Source of the DNA: Sulfuriferula thiophila
GTDB taxonomy: Bacteria > Pseudomonadota > Gammaproteobacteria > Burkholderiales > Sulfuriferulaceae
Direction: 5' to 3'
Assembly (NCBI RefSeq): GCF_003864975.1
Contig: NZ_BHGL01000007.1
Coordinates: 196,359 to 260,358, forward strand
DNA: 64,000 nucleotides
Shown here: positions 51,824 to 59,235 of the stretch, piece by piece
Position numbering within the stretch: position 1 is the first letter of the stretch
How the letters are laid out: every line of letters starts with the position of its first letter
Made by a program: the position numbers and the translations under genes
Notes under the pieces: model-generated
What the model saw: only the letters and a program-made list of their open reading frames with translations
Databases searched by the model: none
What the model was told of the DNA's origin: nothing

Positions 51824-52393
51824 ATGTTATTAATGATAGACAATTACGATTCGTTCACCTACAACCTCGTGCAGTATTTCGGCGAGCTGGGTGAAGAAGT
51901 GCAAGTGTACCGCAATGATGAAATCGACCTGGATGCCATCACCGCACTCAAGCCCGACCACATCGTCATTTCGCCCGGACCATGCACGCCAAATGAAGCT
52001 GGCATTTCCGTGCCGGTAATCAAGGCTTTTGCTGGTCAAGTGCCTATCCTCGGCGTATGCCTCGGTCACCAGAGCATCGGTCAGGCTTTTGGTGGCAAGA
52101 TTATTCGGGCGCAGCAATTGATGCACGGCAAAACCTCGATGATTCACCACAAGGACAGCGGCGTGTTTGCCGGCCTGCCCAATCCGCTGCGCGCCACCCG
52201 TTACCACTCGCTGGTCATCGAGCGCGAATCCCTGCCGGATTGTCTGGAAATTACCGCATGGACGGACGATGGCGAAATCATGGGCGTACGCCACAAGACC
52301 CTGCCGATCGAAGGCGTGCAATTCCACCCTGAGTCCATCCTCACCGAATATGGCCACGAAATGCTGGCCAACTTCCTCAAAGTCAAAGCGTAA
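51824..52393 (+). CDS. trpG: Anthranilate synthase glutamine amidotransferase
   Basis: Class I glutamine amidotransferase that supplies ammonia to TrpE, 189 residues. The triad is Cys79 in [11 protein letters not shown], with His168 and Glu170 in FHPESIL. The start is ATG 51824, one base past the trpE stop, with GGGG nearby as ribosome site; an upstream in-frame extension into trpE is not used. Single-domain form, not fused to trpD. Confidence 0.97.
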   Translation: MLLMIDNYDSFTYNLVQYFGELGEEVQVYRNDEIDLDAITALKPDHIVISPGPCTPNEAGISVPVIKAFAGQVPILGVCLGHQSIGQAFGGKIIRAQQLMHGKTSMIHHKDSGVFAGLPNPLRATRYHSLVIERESLPDCLEITAWTDDGEIMGVRHKTLPIEGVQFHPESILTEYGHEMLANFLKVKA

Positions 52394-52402
52394 GGCGGGC
52401 TC

Positions 52403-53425
52403 ATGATTAACGCACCTCAACTGCTCAATCAATTGCTGGAGCGGCAGGACCTCAGCCGCGAGCAAATGCTCGCGCTGATGCACGCGGTGATGGGTGGCGA
52501 ACTGCCGCCCACGCTGATCGCCGCTTTCCTTGTCGCCTTGCGCTGCAAGGGCGAAACCATCACCGAACTCGCCGCCGCCGCAGAAGTCATGCGTGCGCTG
52601 TCGATCAAAGTACCGTTAGCCGGCGTCGCAAATCTGGTCGACACCTGCGGCACCGGCGGCGATGGCGCCCATACCTTCAACATTTCCACCGCCTCGGCAT
52701 TCGTCGCAGCTGCCGCCGGCGCCAAGGTTGCCAAACACGGTGGCCGCTCGGTATCGTCCACCTCAGGCAGTGCCGACGTGCTCGAAGCGCTGGGCGTCAA
52801 CGTCAACCTCACACCGGAACAGGTCGCGCAGTGCGTGCAACAAGTCGGCATCGGCTTCATGTTCGCACCCAATCACCACAGCGCGATGAAACATGCCGCA
52901 CCAGTACGCCGCGAACTGGGTGTGCGCACACTGTTCAACCTGCTCGGACCGATGACCAACCCCGCCAGCGCGCCAAACCAAGTCATGGGCGTGTATGCCC
53001 GCGAACTTACCGGCAAACTGGCGCAAGTGCTGCATACTCTGGGCAGCGAACATGTCATGGTAGTTCACGCCGCAGACGGCATGGATGAACTCAGCCTGAG
53101 CGGCGTCAGCTACGTCGCCGAACTCAACCACGGCCAGGTCACTGAATACGAAATCACACCGGAACAATTCGGTTTTGCCCGCGCTGACAACAGCAGCCTG
53201 ATGGTGGATAGCGCAGCTTCAGCCAAAAACATGCTGATCAGCGCCCTCACCAACCAGCATCGGGCTGCCAGCGACATCGTCGCCCTCAACGCCGGCGCCG
53301 CTATTTACGTAGCCGACATCAGCGACAGTCTCGCAGCAGGCGTTACCCTGGCGATGCAGCAAATCACCTCCGGCGCCGCACACCGCAAGCTCGAACAATT
53401 AATCCAATACAGCCAACATGTCTGA
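52403..53425 (+). CDS. trpD: Anthranilate phosphoribosyltransferase
   Basis: Transfers phosphoribose to anthranilate. 340 residues. The PRPP-binding loop [38 protein letters not shown], and [11 protein letters not shown] are the family signatures. Overlaps trpC by eight bases, so the two are translationally coupled. Confidence 0.98.
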   Translation: MINAPQLLNQLLERQDLSREQMLALMHAVMGGELPPTLIAAFLVALRCKGETITELAAAAEVMRALSIKVPLAGVANLVDTCGTGGDGAHTFNISTASAFVAAAAGAKVAKHGGRSVSSTSGSADVLEALGVNVNLTPEQVAQCVQQVGIGFMFAPNHHSAMKHAAPVRRELGVRTLFNLLGPMTNPASAPNQVMGVYARELTGKLAQVLHTLGSEHVMVVHAADGMDELSLSGVSYVAELNHGQVTEYEITPEQFGFARADNSSLMVDSAASAKNMLISALTNQHRAASDIVALNAGAAIYVADISDSLAAGVTLAMQQITSGAAHRKLEQLIQYSQHV

Positions 53426-54206
53426 CATCCTCGATCGTATCCTCGCAACCAAACAACGTGAAGTCGCTGCCGCGCAAAGCCAGATATCGTTAGACGAAAT
53501 CAAGGCACGTGCACTCGCGATGCCAGCCCCGCGCGATTTTGTCGGCGCCATTCGCCAGCGCGTAGAACAACAGCGCCCTGCCGTCATTGCTGAAATCAAA
53601 CGCGCCAGCCCCTCCAAAGGCCTGCTCCGCGCCGATTTTCAGCCGGCTGAAATTGCCAGAACCTACGCCCAGCATGGTGCAGCGTGTCTGTCAGTGCTCA
53701 CCGACCGCGACTATTTCCAAGGCAGCGCAGAGTTTCTAATTGCCGCCCGTTCCGCCTGCGAGCTGCCGGTATTGCGCAAGGATTTCATGGTCGACCCGTA
53801 TCAGGTATATGAAGCCAGAGCCATGGGAGCCGACTGCATCCTGCTCATCGTCGCCGCGCTCAGCCTGACGCAAATGCAGGAACTGGAAGCCATTGCCACC
53901 GAACTGGGCATGGCCGTCCTCGTCGAATCACACAGCAGCACCGAACTCGACATCGCCCTGCACCTCAACACCCCGCTGCAAGGCATCAACAACCGCAACC
54001 TGCGCACCTTCGAAACCAGCCTCGACACCACGCTGCAACTGCTGAACAAAGTCGATGACAGCCGCATCGTCATCACCGAAAGCGGCATCCACAGCCGTGC
54101 CGACGTCGAACTGATGCAGGCGCATCATGTGCATGGGTTTCTGGTGGGCGAGGCGTTTATGCGCGCGGATGATCCGGGGATGGAGCTGGCACGGTTGTTT
54201 GGGTGA
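53418..54206 (+). CDS. trpC: Indole-3-glycerol phosphate synthase
   Basis: TIM-barrel enzyme of the fourth step of tryptophan synthesis, 262 residues, monofunctional. The catalytic [44 protein letters not shown] and [11 protein letters not shown] are intact. It is the last trp gene here; trpF, trpB and trpA must be elsewhere. Beyond it the sequence turns into the accessory segment. Confidence 0.97.
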   Translation: MSDILDRILATKQREVAAAQSQISLDEIKARALAMPAPRDFVGAIRQRVEQQRPAVIAEIKRASPSKGLLRADFQPAEIARTYAQHGAACLSVLTDRDYFQGSAEFLIAARSACELPVLRKDFMVDPYQVYEARAMGADCILLIVAALSLTQMQELEAIATELGMAVLVESHSSTELDIALHLNTPLQGINNRNLRTFETSLDTTLQLLNKVDDSRIVITESGIHSRADVELMQAHHVHGFLVGEAFMRADDPGMELARLFG

Positions 54207-54405
54207 GATGGGCTGGATATTCTGATAGACTTGTTGCCGGTTGACGTGTTGGTAGCGGGTGTAGTTGTTTTTCTTGAAATCGGTGTGATTGAAGGCATCA
54301 ACAACATACTTTATATTACATATCAACAATATATAGGATAAATACACTTATGTTATACATCGATTTGTTACATGAAATAGGCACCGATTTCGGTGCCTAT
54401 TAAAC
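54207..54405. other. Spacer between trpC and the gene cassette, with a strong hairpin
   Basis: No gene is supported. The main feature is a perfect inverted repeat, arms 54376-54387 and 54390-54401 (AATAGGCACCGA and its complement) with a two-base loop, ending five bases before the cassette core site. No T-run follows on the plus strand. It could be a terminator for trpC with weak tail, or a structured insertion target. Confidence 0.55.
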
Positions 54406-54427
54406 GTTAGCCATCAACGGAGACTCT

Positions 54428-55189
54428 ATGCCGCCGACTCCAACACCGCTGTACCTCGACTGGCAGTTCTGGGCTGCGGTGGTTGCGGGCCTCGCGCTTG
54501 TTCTATCGCAACTACCGCCCGTAGTTCTTTGGTTCCGCCCCCGTCGCCTTGAAGTCGAAGTCCATAGTCGAATTCAAGTAACCCACAAAGTCGGTAACCC
54601 AAATGTCGGCATGTTCGTGAGCGTTCGCAATACTGGTGGTAGAGAACTGCGCATTCGCTCTCTTAGAATTGTTCTCGCTCGTGACAACAGCCCATTAGCC
54701 AATCTTCCCGCACAGAACTACTTTGAGAGCCCATCCTCGCAATCCTCTGTTCTCTTTGTCCCATTCACACTGAAACCTGGCGACACTTGGGCACACGGAA
54801 CGAATTTCCTCAATTTTTTCGACCGCGCGACAGAGAAGCTTTATCGAGAGTCCGAATCCAAGCTCGGTGCAGACATTCGTCGAAAGCTCGACGCGAGAGC
54901 CGAAGATGACAAAAGTGCAGTTGTTGCTGAACCTGATCTGGTTGCACCGTTTATGAAACTGTTTGACCAGCTATTCATATGGCAACCGGGAGAGTACGTC
55001 GCCGAATTGATTGTTGAAGCAGAACCCGGATCGGCATCGTTTAGCAGAAAGTACCGATTCACGCTCTACGAATCAGACTCTGCCGAACTCCGAGCACACA
55101 TCGAAGACTACAAGTTCGGGGGCGGTGTTTCCTACAACGTCGATAAACATGCTGGCGTATTTGTTCCTCTCTCTCAGCATAATGGCTAA
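54428..55189 (+). CDS. Cassette-borne hypothetical membrane-anchored protein
   Basis: A 253-residue protein I do not recognise. A hydrophobic segment at about residues 12-35 (WAAVVAGLALVLSQLPPVVLW) is followed by FRPRR, suggesting an N-terminal anchor with a cytoplasmic remainder. The first part after it (VGMFVSVRNTGGRELRIRSLRIVL) looks like an immunoglobulin-like beta sandwich strand pair; the middle is charged and helical. Only one gene fills the cassette, and the stop codon lies in the attC-like sequence. Codon use looks similar to its neighbours. Function unknown. Confidence 0.75.
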   Translation: MPPTPTPLYLDWQFWAAVVAGLALVLSQLPPVVLWFRPRRLEVEVHSRIQVTHKVGNPNVGMFVSVRNTGGRELRIRSLRIVLARDNSPLANLPAQNYFESPSSQSSVLFVPFTLKPGDTWAHGTNFLNFFDRATEKLYRESESKLGADIRRKLDARAEDDKSAVVAEPDLVAPFMKLFDQLFIWQPGEYVAELIVEAEPGSASFSRKYRFTLYESDSAELRAHIEDYKFGGGVSYNVDKHAGVFVPLSQHNG

Positions 55190-55241
55190 CCACTCATTCC
55201 ACCGGACCTGCGCGAAAAGCCGCAGAAGCATAGGGTCAGGC
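55184..55241 (+). repeat. Degenerate attC-like site
   Basis: Left core GGCTAAC is the exact complement of GTTAGCC at the cassette front. It is followed by CACTCATTCCACCGGACC, similar to the left arm of many attC sites, and a small hairpin CTGCG/CGCAG around GCGAAAAGC-like sequence. The right arm does not mirror the left, and the right core GTCAGGC has GTC for the expected GTT, so the site is probably inactive. Confidence 0.55.
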
Positions 55242-55245
55242 CTAA

Positions 55246-55557
55246 TCAGTATTCGCCAATTACTTTGTCTACTGCAGGTTTTATTTTGGCACGATCAATT
55301 CTACTCAGGACGGCACAAGGGGCCTTGAGTCTTGCGGTATCAATCGCGAAAATTTCGTCGGTGGATAATACAAACTGCCCTTGTCCAGCAACTTCAATCA
55401 GCGGAGCCAAGATCTCGACAGGCTGAGCATTAGCGCGTAACGGAATGACGACAGTTGCACCAGTTTTACTCGTGATATGGTCGTTCTGAACAGAGACGAG
55501 ATATGGTATCTCTAGCTTCATGGCGCCCGGATTGGGATAGATGTCAAATTGCGCCAA
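55246..55557 (-). CDS. ccdB: CcdB-like toxin
   Basis: A 103-residue protein with the CcdB start pattern (MAQFDIYPNPG, then IPYLVSVQNDHI and ATVVIPLRANA) and the later strand pair. CcdB of plasmid F poisons DNA gyrase. The F protein ends in Trp-Gly-Ile, needed for poisoning; this one ends VIGEY, so the target action may differ. It starts three bases after the upstream ccdA-like gene, the standard antitoxin-then-toxin order. Confidence 0.83.
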   Translation of the reverse strand: MAQFDIYPNPGAMKLEIPYLVSVQNDHITSKTGATVVIPLRANAQPVEILAPLIEVAGQGQFVLSTDEIFAIDTARLKAPCAVLSRIDRAKIKPAVDKVIGEY

Positions 55558-55560
55558 GGC

Positions 55561-55812
55561 TTAGATCCGGTCAAACTCGGCACCTGCCAACCCGGTACTG
55601 GATATATCCATTCCATGTGCAGCCAACGCTACCGCGTTGCGTTCTACCCAAGCGCGGTTCTCCAGTTCCTCGAGTATTCCGGCAAGCAATTGCTCAGCGT
55701 GCGCTGAAAAATTAACTTGCTGCTTGTAAGGTTCGAGGCGATCCAGCAGATCCTGATTGATCGACAATGACAGGCGGCCTTTTTTAGCGGTCGAGTCGTA
55801 ATAGGTTTGCAT
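55561..55812 (-). CDS. ccdA: CcdA-like antitoxin
   Basis: An 83-residue protein with a ribbon-helix-helix-like N-terminal part (KKGRLSLSINQDLLDRLEPYK) and an acidic C-terminal tail with ELENRAWVERNAVALAAHG, which in CcdA wraps the toxin. A palindrome 20-46 bases upstream of the ATG is a likely binding site for the antitoxin or the complex. The tail is more divergent than that of the second ccdA at 56.5 kb. Confidence 0.82.
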   Translation of the reverse strand: MQTYYDSTAKKGRLSLSINQDLLDRLEPYKQQVNFSAHAEQLLAGILEELENRAWVERNAVALAAHGMDISSTGLAGAEFDRI

Positions 55813-55832
55813 AGTGCATCAACTCTGATAAC

Positions 55833-55858
55833 AAGATGCGTATAATCATACGCATCTT
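55833..55858. promoter_or_regulatory. Palindromic operator of ccdAB
   Basis: Perfect inverted repeat, AAGATGCGTAT (55833-55843) and its complement (55848-55858) around AATC. It contains TATAAT-like sequence in the middle. Its place directly upstream of the ccdA-like gene fits an autoregulated toxin-antitoxin promoter. Confidence 0.7.
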
Positions 55859-55979
55859 TGCAACCATGTCAAACCAGTTCACAGAACCGGGTAGGGAACT
55901 ACGTAGCCGGGCTTACATTAACCCATCTCCAACCAACCTGAGGATTGACGCAGGTTAGGTAGAGCTTGACGATGCCCCC
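55859..55979. other. Spacer between the two ccdAB modules
   Basis: No gene or clear RNA structure is seen here. The sequence lies between the operator of the intact module and the end of the broken one, and may be junction sequence of the two insertions. Confidence 0.5.
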
Positions 55980-56270
55980 TCAAATCCCGGTAAACAGCAA
56001 ATCCAGTGCGGCAATAATTTCATCGCGTTGATTCTGCAGCGAAGTAACTTTATCCCCCAGCGAACGCTTCGCTACACCCGCCAGTTCGACTGTGGACATC
56101 ACGACTAACGTGCCATTGACGGTAAATTGGGGATTAAGCACCTTTGCTGCCATGCTCATTTCTTCCGCACCCCGTGTCGCCAGCCTGTACAGCAACTCGG
56201 CCTGCACGTCGAGCTGTTAAGGAATCACCTTGCAGGTATCCTGATTCGAATTACGGTAGATATGCGCCAT
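55980..56270 (-). pseudogene. Broken ccdB-like toxin gene
   Basis: The frame starts with ATG at 56270 (MAHIYRNSNQDTCKVIP), one base shared with the stop of the upstream ccdA-like gene, then meets TAA at 56219-56217 (codon 18) and continues in the same frame with QLDVQAELLYRLATRG to the end, LDLLFTGI. The stop replaces a residue that is normally aromatic in the PYLLDVQ-type motif. The conserved VVIPL strand after LATR also seems missing, so the gene has both a nonsense change and a short deletion. A GTG at 56207 could start a fragment, but it lacks the first strands. Confidence 0.82.
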
Positions 56271-56518
56271 CAGAACCGCCGCATACTGTCGCTGAAGGTG
56301 CCATACGTTTCAATACGCCGGTTATAATCCTCCAGCGCATTCTGATTTTCTGCCAGCCACCGGCTGTGCTGCGCTTGCCGCACGATTTCGGCCAGATGCA
56401 ACTCCAGGGTTTGCGAGAGGTTGATATTCAGTTGCTTGGCATGCTGCAATAAATCAGCATTGATGCTGAGATTGGCTAATTTCTTGGGCGCAGCCGGATT
56501 ATAAAGTGTATTGCCCAT
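56270..56518 (-). CDS. CcdA-like antitoxin of the broken module
   Basis: An 82-residue protein from ATG 56518 (MGNTLYNPAAPKKLANL). It has the CcdA pattern: PKKLANLSINADLLQHAKQL at the N-terminus for DNA binding, ELHLAEIVRQAQ, and the C-terminal tail SRWLAENQNALEDYNRRIET that ends in FSDSMRRF. The frame is open to 56548 but that extension runs into the operator-like repeat. It appears intact while its toxin is broken, so it could be a solitary antitoxin. Confidence 0.83.
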   Translation of the reverse strand: MGNTLYNPAAPKKLANLSINADLLQHAKQLNINLSQTLELHLAEIVRQAQHSRWLAENQNALEDYNRRIETYGTFSDSMRRF

Positions 56519-56535
56519 GACTATATCCTTAGCAT

Positions 56536-56566
56536 AGTTTATGCACATAAATTACGCGCATAAACT
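56536..56566. promoter_or_regulatory. Inverted repeat upstream of the second ccdA
   Basis: AGTTTATGC (56536-56544) and GCATAAACT (56558-56566) are exact complements separated by 13 bases, about 18 bases upstream of the ATG at 56518. A candidate autoregulatory operator. Confidence 0.6.
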
Positions 56567-56718
56567 CTGATGTCAAGTATAAAAATCATGGAGGAAAACA
56601 CCGGATACTAAATAGCATATTGTTCGTTAATTGCACCTATTCTTGATATGCTGCCGCAAATCGGGTCTCGTAAAGCGCTTGTGCTCAAATAAGTTTTTAA
56701 ATTAGATATGGATTAAAA

Positions 56719-57147
56719 ATGACTCAAGGATTTGTATTAACCCTGCTGGCGCTGTTGCTCTATGGTGCGTGGGGATTTTCCTACAAGCTACTGTCCATCA
56801 AAGGCATCCAGGGGGAATGGGTAGTCACACTGGTAATGCTGCTTGGCGCAATCATCTCTGCATCAATTGCCATGGTCCGCTCAGAACCGTTTCCTGTAGA
56901 TAAAGTCAGTGCAAATATTCCCTGGCTGGTTCTCGCCGCCTTAAGTGGCGCCATAGGCAACATCTTATTGGTAAAAGCCATGACATTCCCGGGTCTTAGC
57001 TCCGGGCTGGTACTGGCCATAACCGGGGCCTATCCACTGGTAGCCGCCCTGCTTGCCTACTTGTTTCTGAATGAGCAACTTACCGGCATTCAAGCCATGG
57101 GCACCGCCACGATCGTCTTCGGTGTCGGGTTGCTCATGTTCAAGTGA
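56719..57147 (+). CDS. EamA-family small transporter
   Basis: Half-size drug/metabolite transporter of 142 residues with five hydrophobic helices (an odd count for the EamA repeat). LLALLLYGAWGFSYKLLS at the N-terminus, then GAIGNILLVKAMTFPGLSSGLVLAITGAYPLVAALLAYLFLNEQLTGIQAMGTATI, the conserved proline-containing EamA helices (quoted in part). A single repeat would need to dimerise, as in the SMR-type exporters. Substrate unknown. No partner gene is adjacent. Confidence 0.8.
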   Translation: MTQGFVLTLLALLLYGAWGFSYKLLSIKGIQGEWVVTLVMLLGAIISASIAMVRSEPFPVDKVSANIPWLVLAALSGAIGNILLVKAMTFPGLSSGLVLAITGAYPLVAALLAYLFLNEQLTGIQAMGTATIVFGVGLLMFK

Positions 57148-57340
57148 ACTGCGACTGCAAATAGCTACCGGAGCATATTCAACTCATTGAGCCCTCGGTC
57201 TTGCATTCATGTAGTTCAGGAACTTGAATCTAGGAGCATAACGATACTTATCAAATCCCCGCACTCCAGGAAACTGATACACCCCAAACACCATGATTCA
57301 GTGATGCTAACCTGAGCCGCTCGTCTTCCCAACCCAACCA

Positions 57341-57886
57341 TTAACCTCTTAACAGGCCACGAACAACAACATCTTCGTACTGCCCACATTTTTTCACATG
57401 CTGCCGCAGCATCCCTTCCATTTGCATACCAAGCTTCTCCATGACACGACCTGAAGCTTGATTCCTGCTGAAGTGGGTGGCATGTATGCGGTTCATCCCA
57501 AGCTCGGTAAACGCATATTCGATTACTGCCTCTCCAGCCTCGGTGCAGTAGCCTTGTCCCCAATAGGGACAACCTATCCAGTAACCCAACTCAGCATTAT
57601 CAAAATCACGCTTAATCCGCAGTCCTATACAGCCGACAAGCTCACCTGACGCTTGCAGCACAATAGCGAACGTAACCGAATTCCCTGTTGCAAATTGCAA
57701 TGCATGGCCGGAAATCCAGCATTCTGCAGCGCCGTCTTCGTAGGGATGAGGCACATTTTGAGTCATATCAGCAATCCTGCAATCACCGGCTAGGCGTTGC
57801 ACATCACCTGCATCACTCAACATGAATGGGCGCAACAGCAAGCGCTGCGTATTCAACTCAGGACAGGAATTCATGGCCACATTCAT
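57341..57886 (-). CDS. GNAT N-acetyltransferase of RimJ/RimL type
   Basis: A 181-residue GCN5-like acetyltransferase. TQRLLLRPFMLSDAGDVQRL at the N-terminus, GCIGLRIKRDFDNAELGYWI, the acetyl-CoA loop WGQGYCTEAGEAVIEYAF and RIHATHFSRNQASGRVMEKLGMQ (quoted in part) mark the family that acetylates ribosomal protein N-termini or small substrates. ATG 57886 or 57874 could be used. Convergent with the EamA gene. A Pho-box-like site lies 34 bases upstream. Confidence 0.85.
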   Translation of the reverse strand: MNVAMNSCPELNTQRLLLRPFMLSDAGDVQRLAGDCRIADMTQNVPHPYEDGAAECWISGHALQFATGNSVTFAIVLQASGELVGCIGLRIKRDFDNAELGYWIGCPYWGQGYCTEAGEAVIEYAFTELGMNRIHATHFSRNQASGRVMEKLGMQMEGMLRQHVKKCGQYEDVVVRGLLRG

Positions 57887-57902
57887 TCGACATAAATATC
57901 CG

Positions 57903-57937
57903 AATGTTAAAACTGTAACATGACAAAGCAGTGACGG
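57903..57937 (-). promoter_or_regulatory. Pho-box-like site upstream of the GNAT gene
   Basis: On the minus strand CCGTCACTGCTTTGTCAT (57937-57920) contains two direct CTGTCAT-like half sites (6 of 7 each) separated by four bases. TAACAT (57908-57903) lies ten bases further and could be the -10, the spacing known for PhoB-activated promoters. It faces the GNAT gene, but it is also 132 bp upstream of the divergent exbD operon with phosphatase genes. Confidence 0.45.
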
Positions 57938-58068
57938 AAAACCACAAAAAATATTAAAATATCAATACAAAACAATACGTTACTTTTAACAAAAATTCAC
58001 GCCAAGGCAATCCGATGGCAATAATTATCTACTAATATTCTAATTTTTAACCTTACAAGTTACTTACC
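57938..58068. other. AT-rich region upstream of the exbD operon
   Basis: AT-rich intergenic sequence that should hold the promoter of the exbD-tonB-receptor operon. I see no good -35/-10 pair or Fur box; the best match to the Fur consensus has only about nine of nineteen positions. Confidence 0.5.
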
Positions 58069-58476
58069 ATGCGCCGCTGGCAAGATACCCCTCGCAACAA
58101 GGCCCGTATCGAAATCATACCGATGATAGACGTCATGATGTTCCTGCTGGTGTTCTTTGTGCTGATCAGCCTGAACGTCATTCCGGCACAAGGTTTGAAG
58201 ATGCAACTACCACAGTCGGGTCATACCGAACCAATACAGTCAGTACGTAATGTGGTGATTACACTGGTGGGCGACAACACGCTGCAGCTTGAAGGCAAAC
58301 CGGTCACGCTTGAAACCCTACCCGCTGCACTGAATGCGCTGGGTAACACGCACACCAAGCTCAATATCATTATTAATGGCGATAAAGCCGCCAGCCTGCA
58401 AGCGCTGGTCAACGTGATGGACGCGCTCAAAACACACGGCTTCGAATCGCTGTCCATCGCTGCGAAGCAACGCTGA
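58069..58476 (+). CDS. exbD: ExbD/TolR-family biopolymer transport protein
   Basis: Bitopic inner-membrane protein of 135 residues. Short N-terminus (TPRNKARIEIIPMIDVMMF) with the proton-carrying Asp21 at the start of the membrane helix, which spans about 19-40. A periplasmic ExbD domain (VVITLVGDNTLQLEGKPVTLE, INGDKAASLQALVNVMDALK) follows. Its partner exbB is not adjacent but lies three genes downstream. It overlaps tonB by one base. Confidence 0.92.
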   Translation: MRRWQDTPRNKARIEIIPMIDVMMFLLVFFVLISLNVIPAQGLKMQLPQSGHTEPIQSVRNVVITLVGDNTLQLEGKPVTLETLPAALNALGNTHTKLNIIINGDKAASLQALVNVMDALKTHGFESLSIAAKQR

Positions 58477-59207
58477 TGCTACTCGACCCAATTTACCAAT
58501 TACGTTCCTGGCTGGCCAGCGCGCCCAGCCTAATTATCATTGCACTGGCAGTGTTCTGGAGCAGCCAGGTTGCACCATTGAAATCGCTGCCTAAACCAAA
58601 GCCTCCCATGCAACTGCGCATGATTGAACTCACACCGACCGTACCAGTGGTAGTACCGCCGCAACCACGGCCCGCAACACTGCCGCAACGCGAGCCGGCT
58701 AAACCGGCAATACACAAAGCGGTATCCGTTCCATCGCCAGCCCCAGCAGTTACAGCGCCCGTCGCGGTAGCGGTAGCAGCACCAGCAGCGACGTCAACCG
58801 CTCCCGCCGTCAGCAATGCCGCCACAGCACCACAACTCGCGCCCCCACAACCAGCCAAGCGCGTTGCAGAAACACCGCCGCCACCACCAGTTCCAATCAG
58901 CGCCGATCTGGAAGCGGGTTATATAGCCAAATTGCGCGCCTATATCGACAGCAGCAAACGCTACCCTACCGGCCGCGAGGCCAGCCTGATGCGCCCGGCC
59001 GGCATGGTGCGAATCTGGCTGGAACTGGATCGCAACGGGCATCTGCTGGACTCCGGTATAGAACAGAGCTCGCACTCCATGCTGCTTGACCACGCCGCAC
59101 TCTCTACCGTACGCCGTGGCGAATACCCGAATTTTCCGGCTGATGTCTGGCCGGGTGGAAACAGCCACCGATTTACTGTTGATATTAATTACACGCCAGC
59201 AAATTAA
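58476..59207 (+). CDS. tonB: TonB energy transducer
   Basis: A 243-residue TonB. Membrane anchor near residues 13-29, followed by a very proline- and alanine-rich linker (about 30-145, such as KPPMQLRMIELTPTVPVVVP and TPPPPPVPI), and a TonB C-terminal domain with YIAKLRAYIDSSKRYPTGRE and GMVRIWLELDRNGHLLDSGI. The linker should span the periplasm and reach the receptor encoded next. The start overlaps the exbD stop by one base (TGATG). Confidence 0.9.
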   Translation: MLLDPIYQLRSWLASAPSLIIIALAVFWSSQVAPLKSLPKPKPPMQLRMIELTPTVPVVVPPQPRPATLPQREPAKPAIHKAVSVPSPAPAVTAPVAVAVAAPAATSTAPAVSNAATAPQLAPPQPAKRVAETPPPPPVPISADLEAGYIAKLRAYIDSSKRYPTGREASLMRPAGMVRIWLELDRNGHLLDSGIEQSSHSMLLDHAALSTVRRGEYPNFPADVWPGGNSHRFTVDINYTPAN

Positions 59208-59235
59208 TTTACTTTCATCAATCAGGGAGAAATAA

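Larger units (their letters stand above)
54406..55241 (+). mobile_element. Orphan integron-type gene cassette
   Basis: The unit starts with a core-site-like GTTAGCC (54406-54412), 15 bases before the ATG of the only gene, and the gene's stop codon is inside the complementary GGCTAAC (55184-55190), exactly as in cassettes where the ORF runs into attC. The sequence after it (ACTCATTCCACCGGACCTG, CGCGAAAAGCCGC) looks like the left half of an attC. A possible right core GTCAGGC ends at 55241. No integrase or attI is nearby. Confidence 0.6.

Noticed and set aside
54204-54345. Frame of trpC stays open after its TGA for about 45 codons, reading as a hydrophobic peptide
   Set aside because: The trpC product already has its normal length and end, and the following residues match nothing I recognise. 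A chance open stretch or an old remnant cannot be told apart.
58020-58050. Fur box upstream of exbD
   Set aside because: The best alignment to the 19-base consensus has only about nine matches, near what AT-rich sequence gives by chance.
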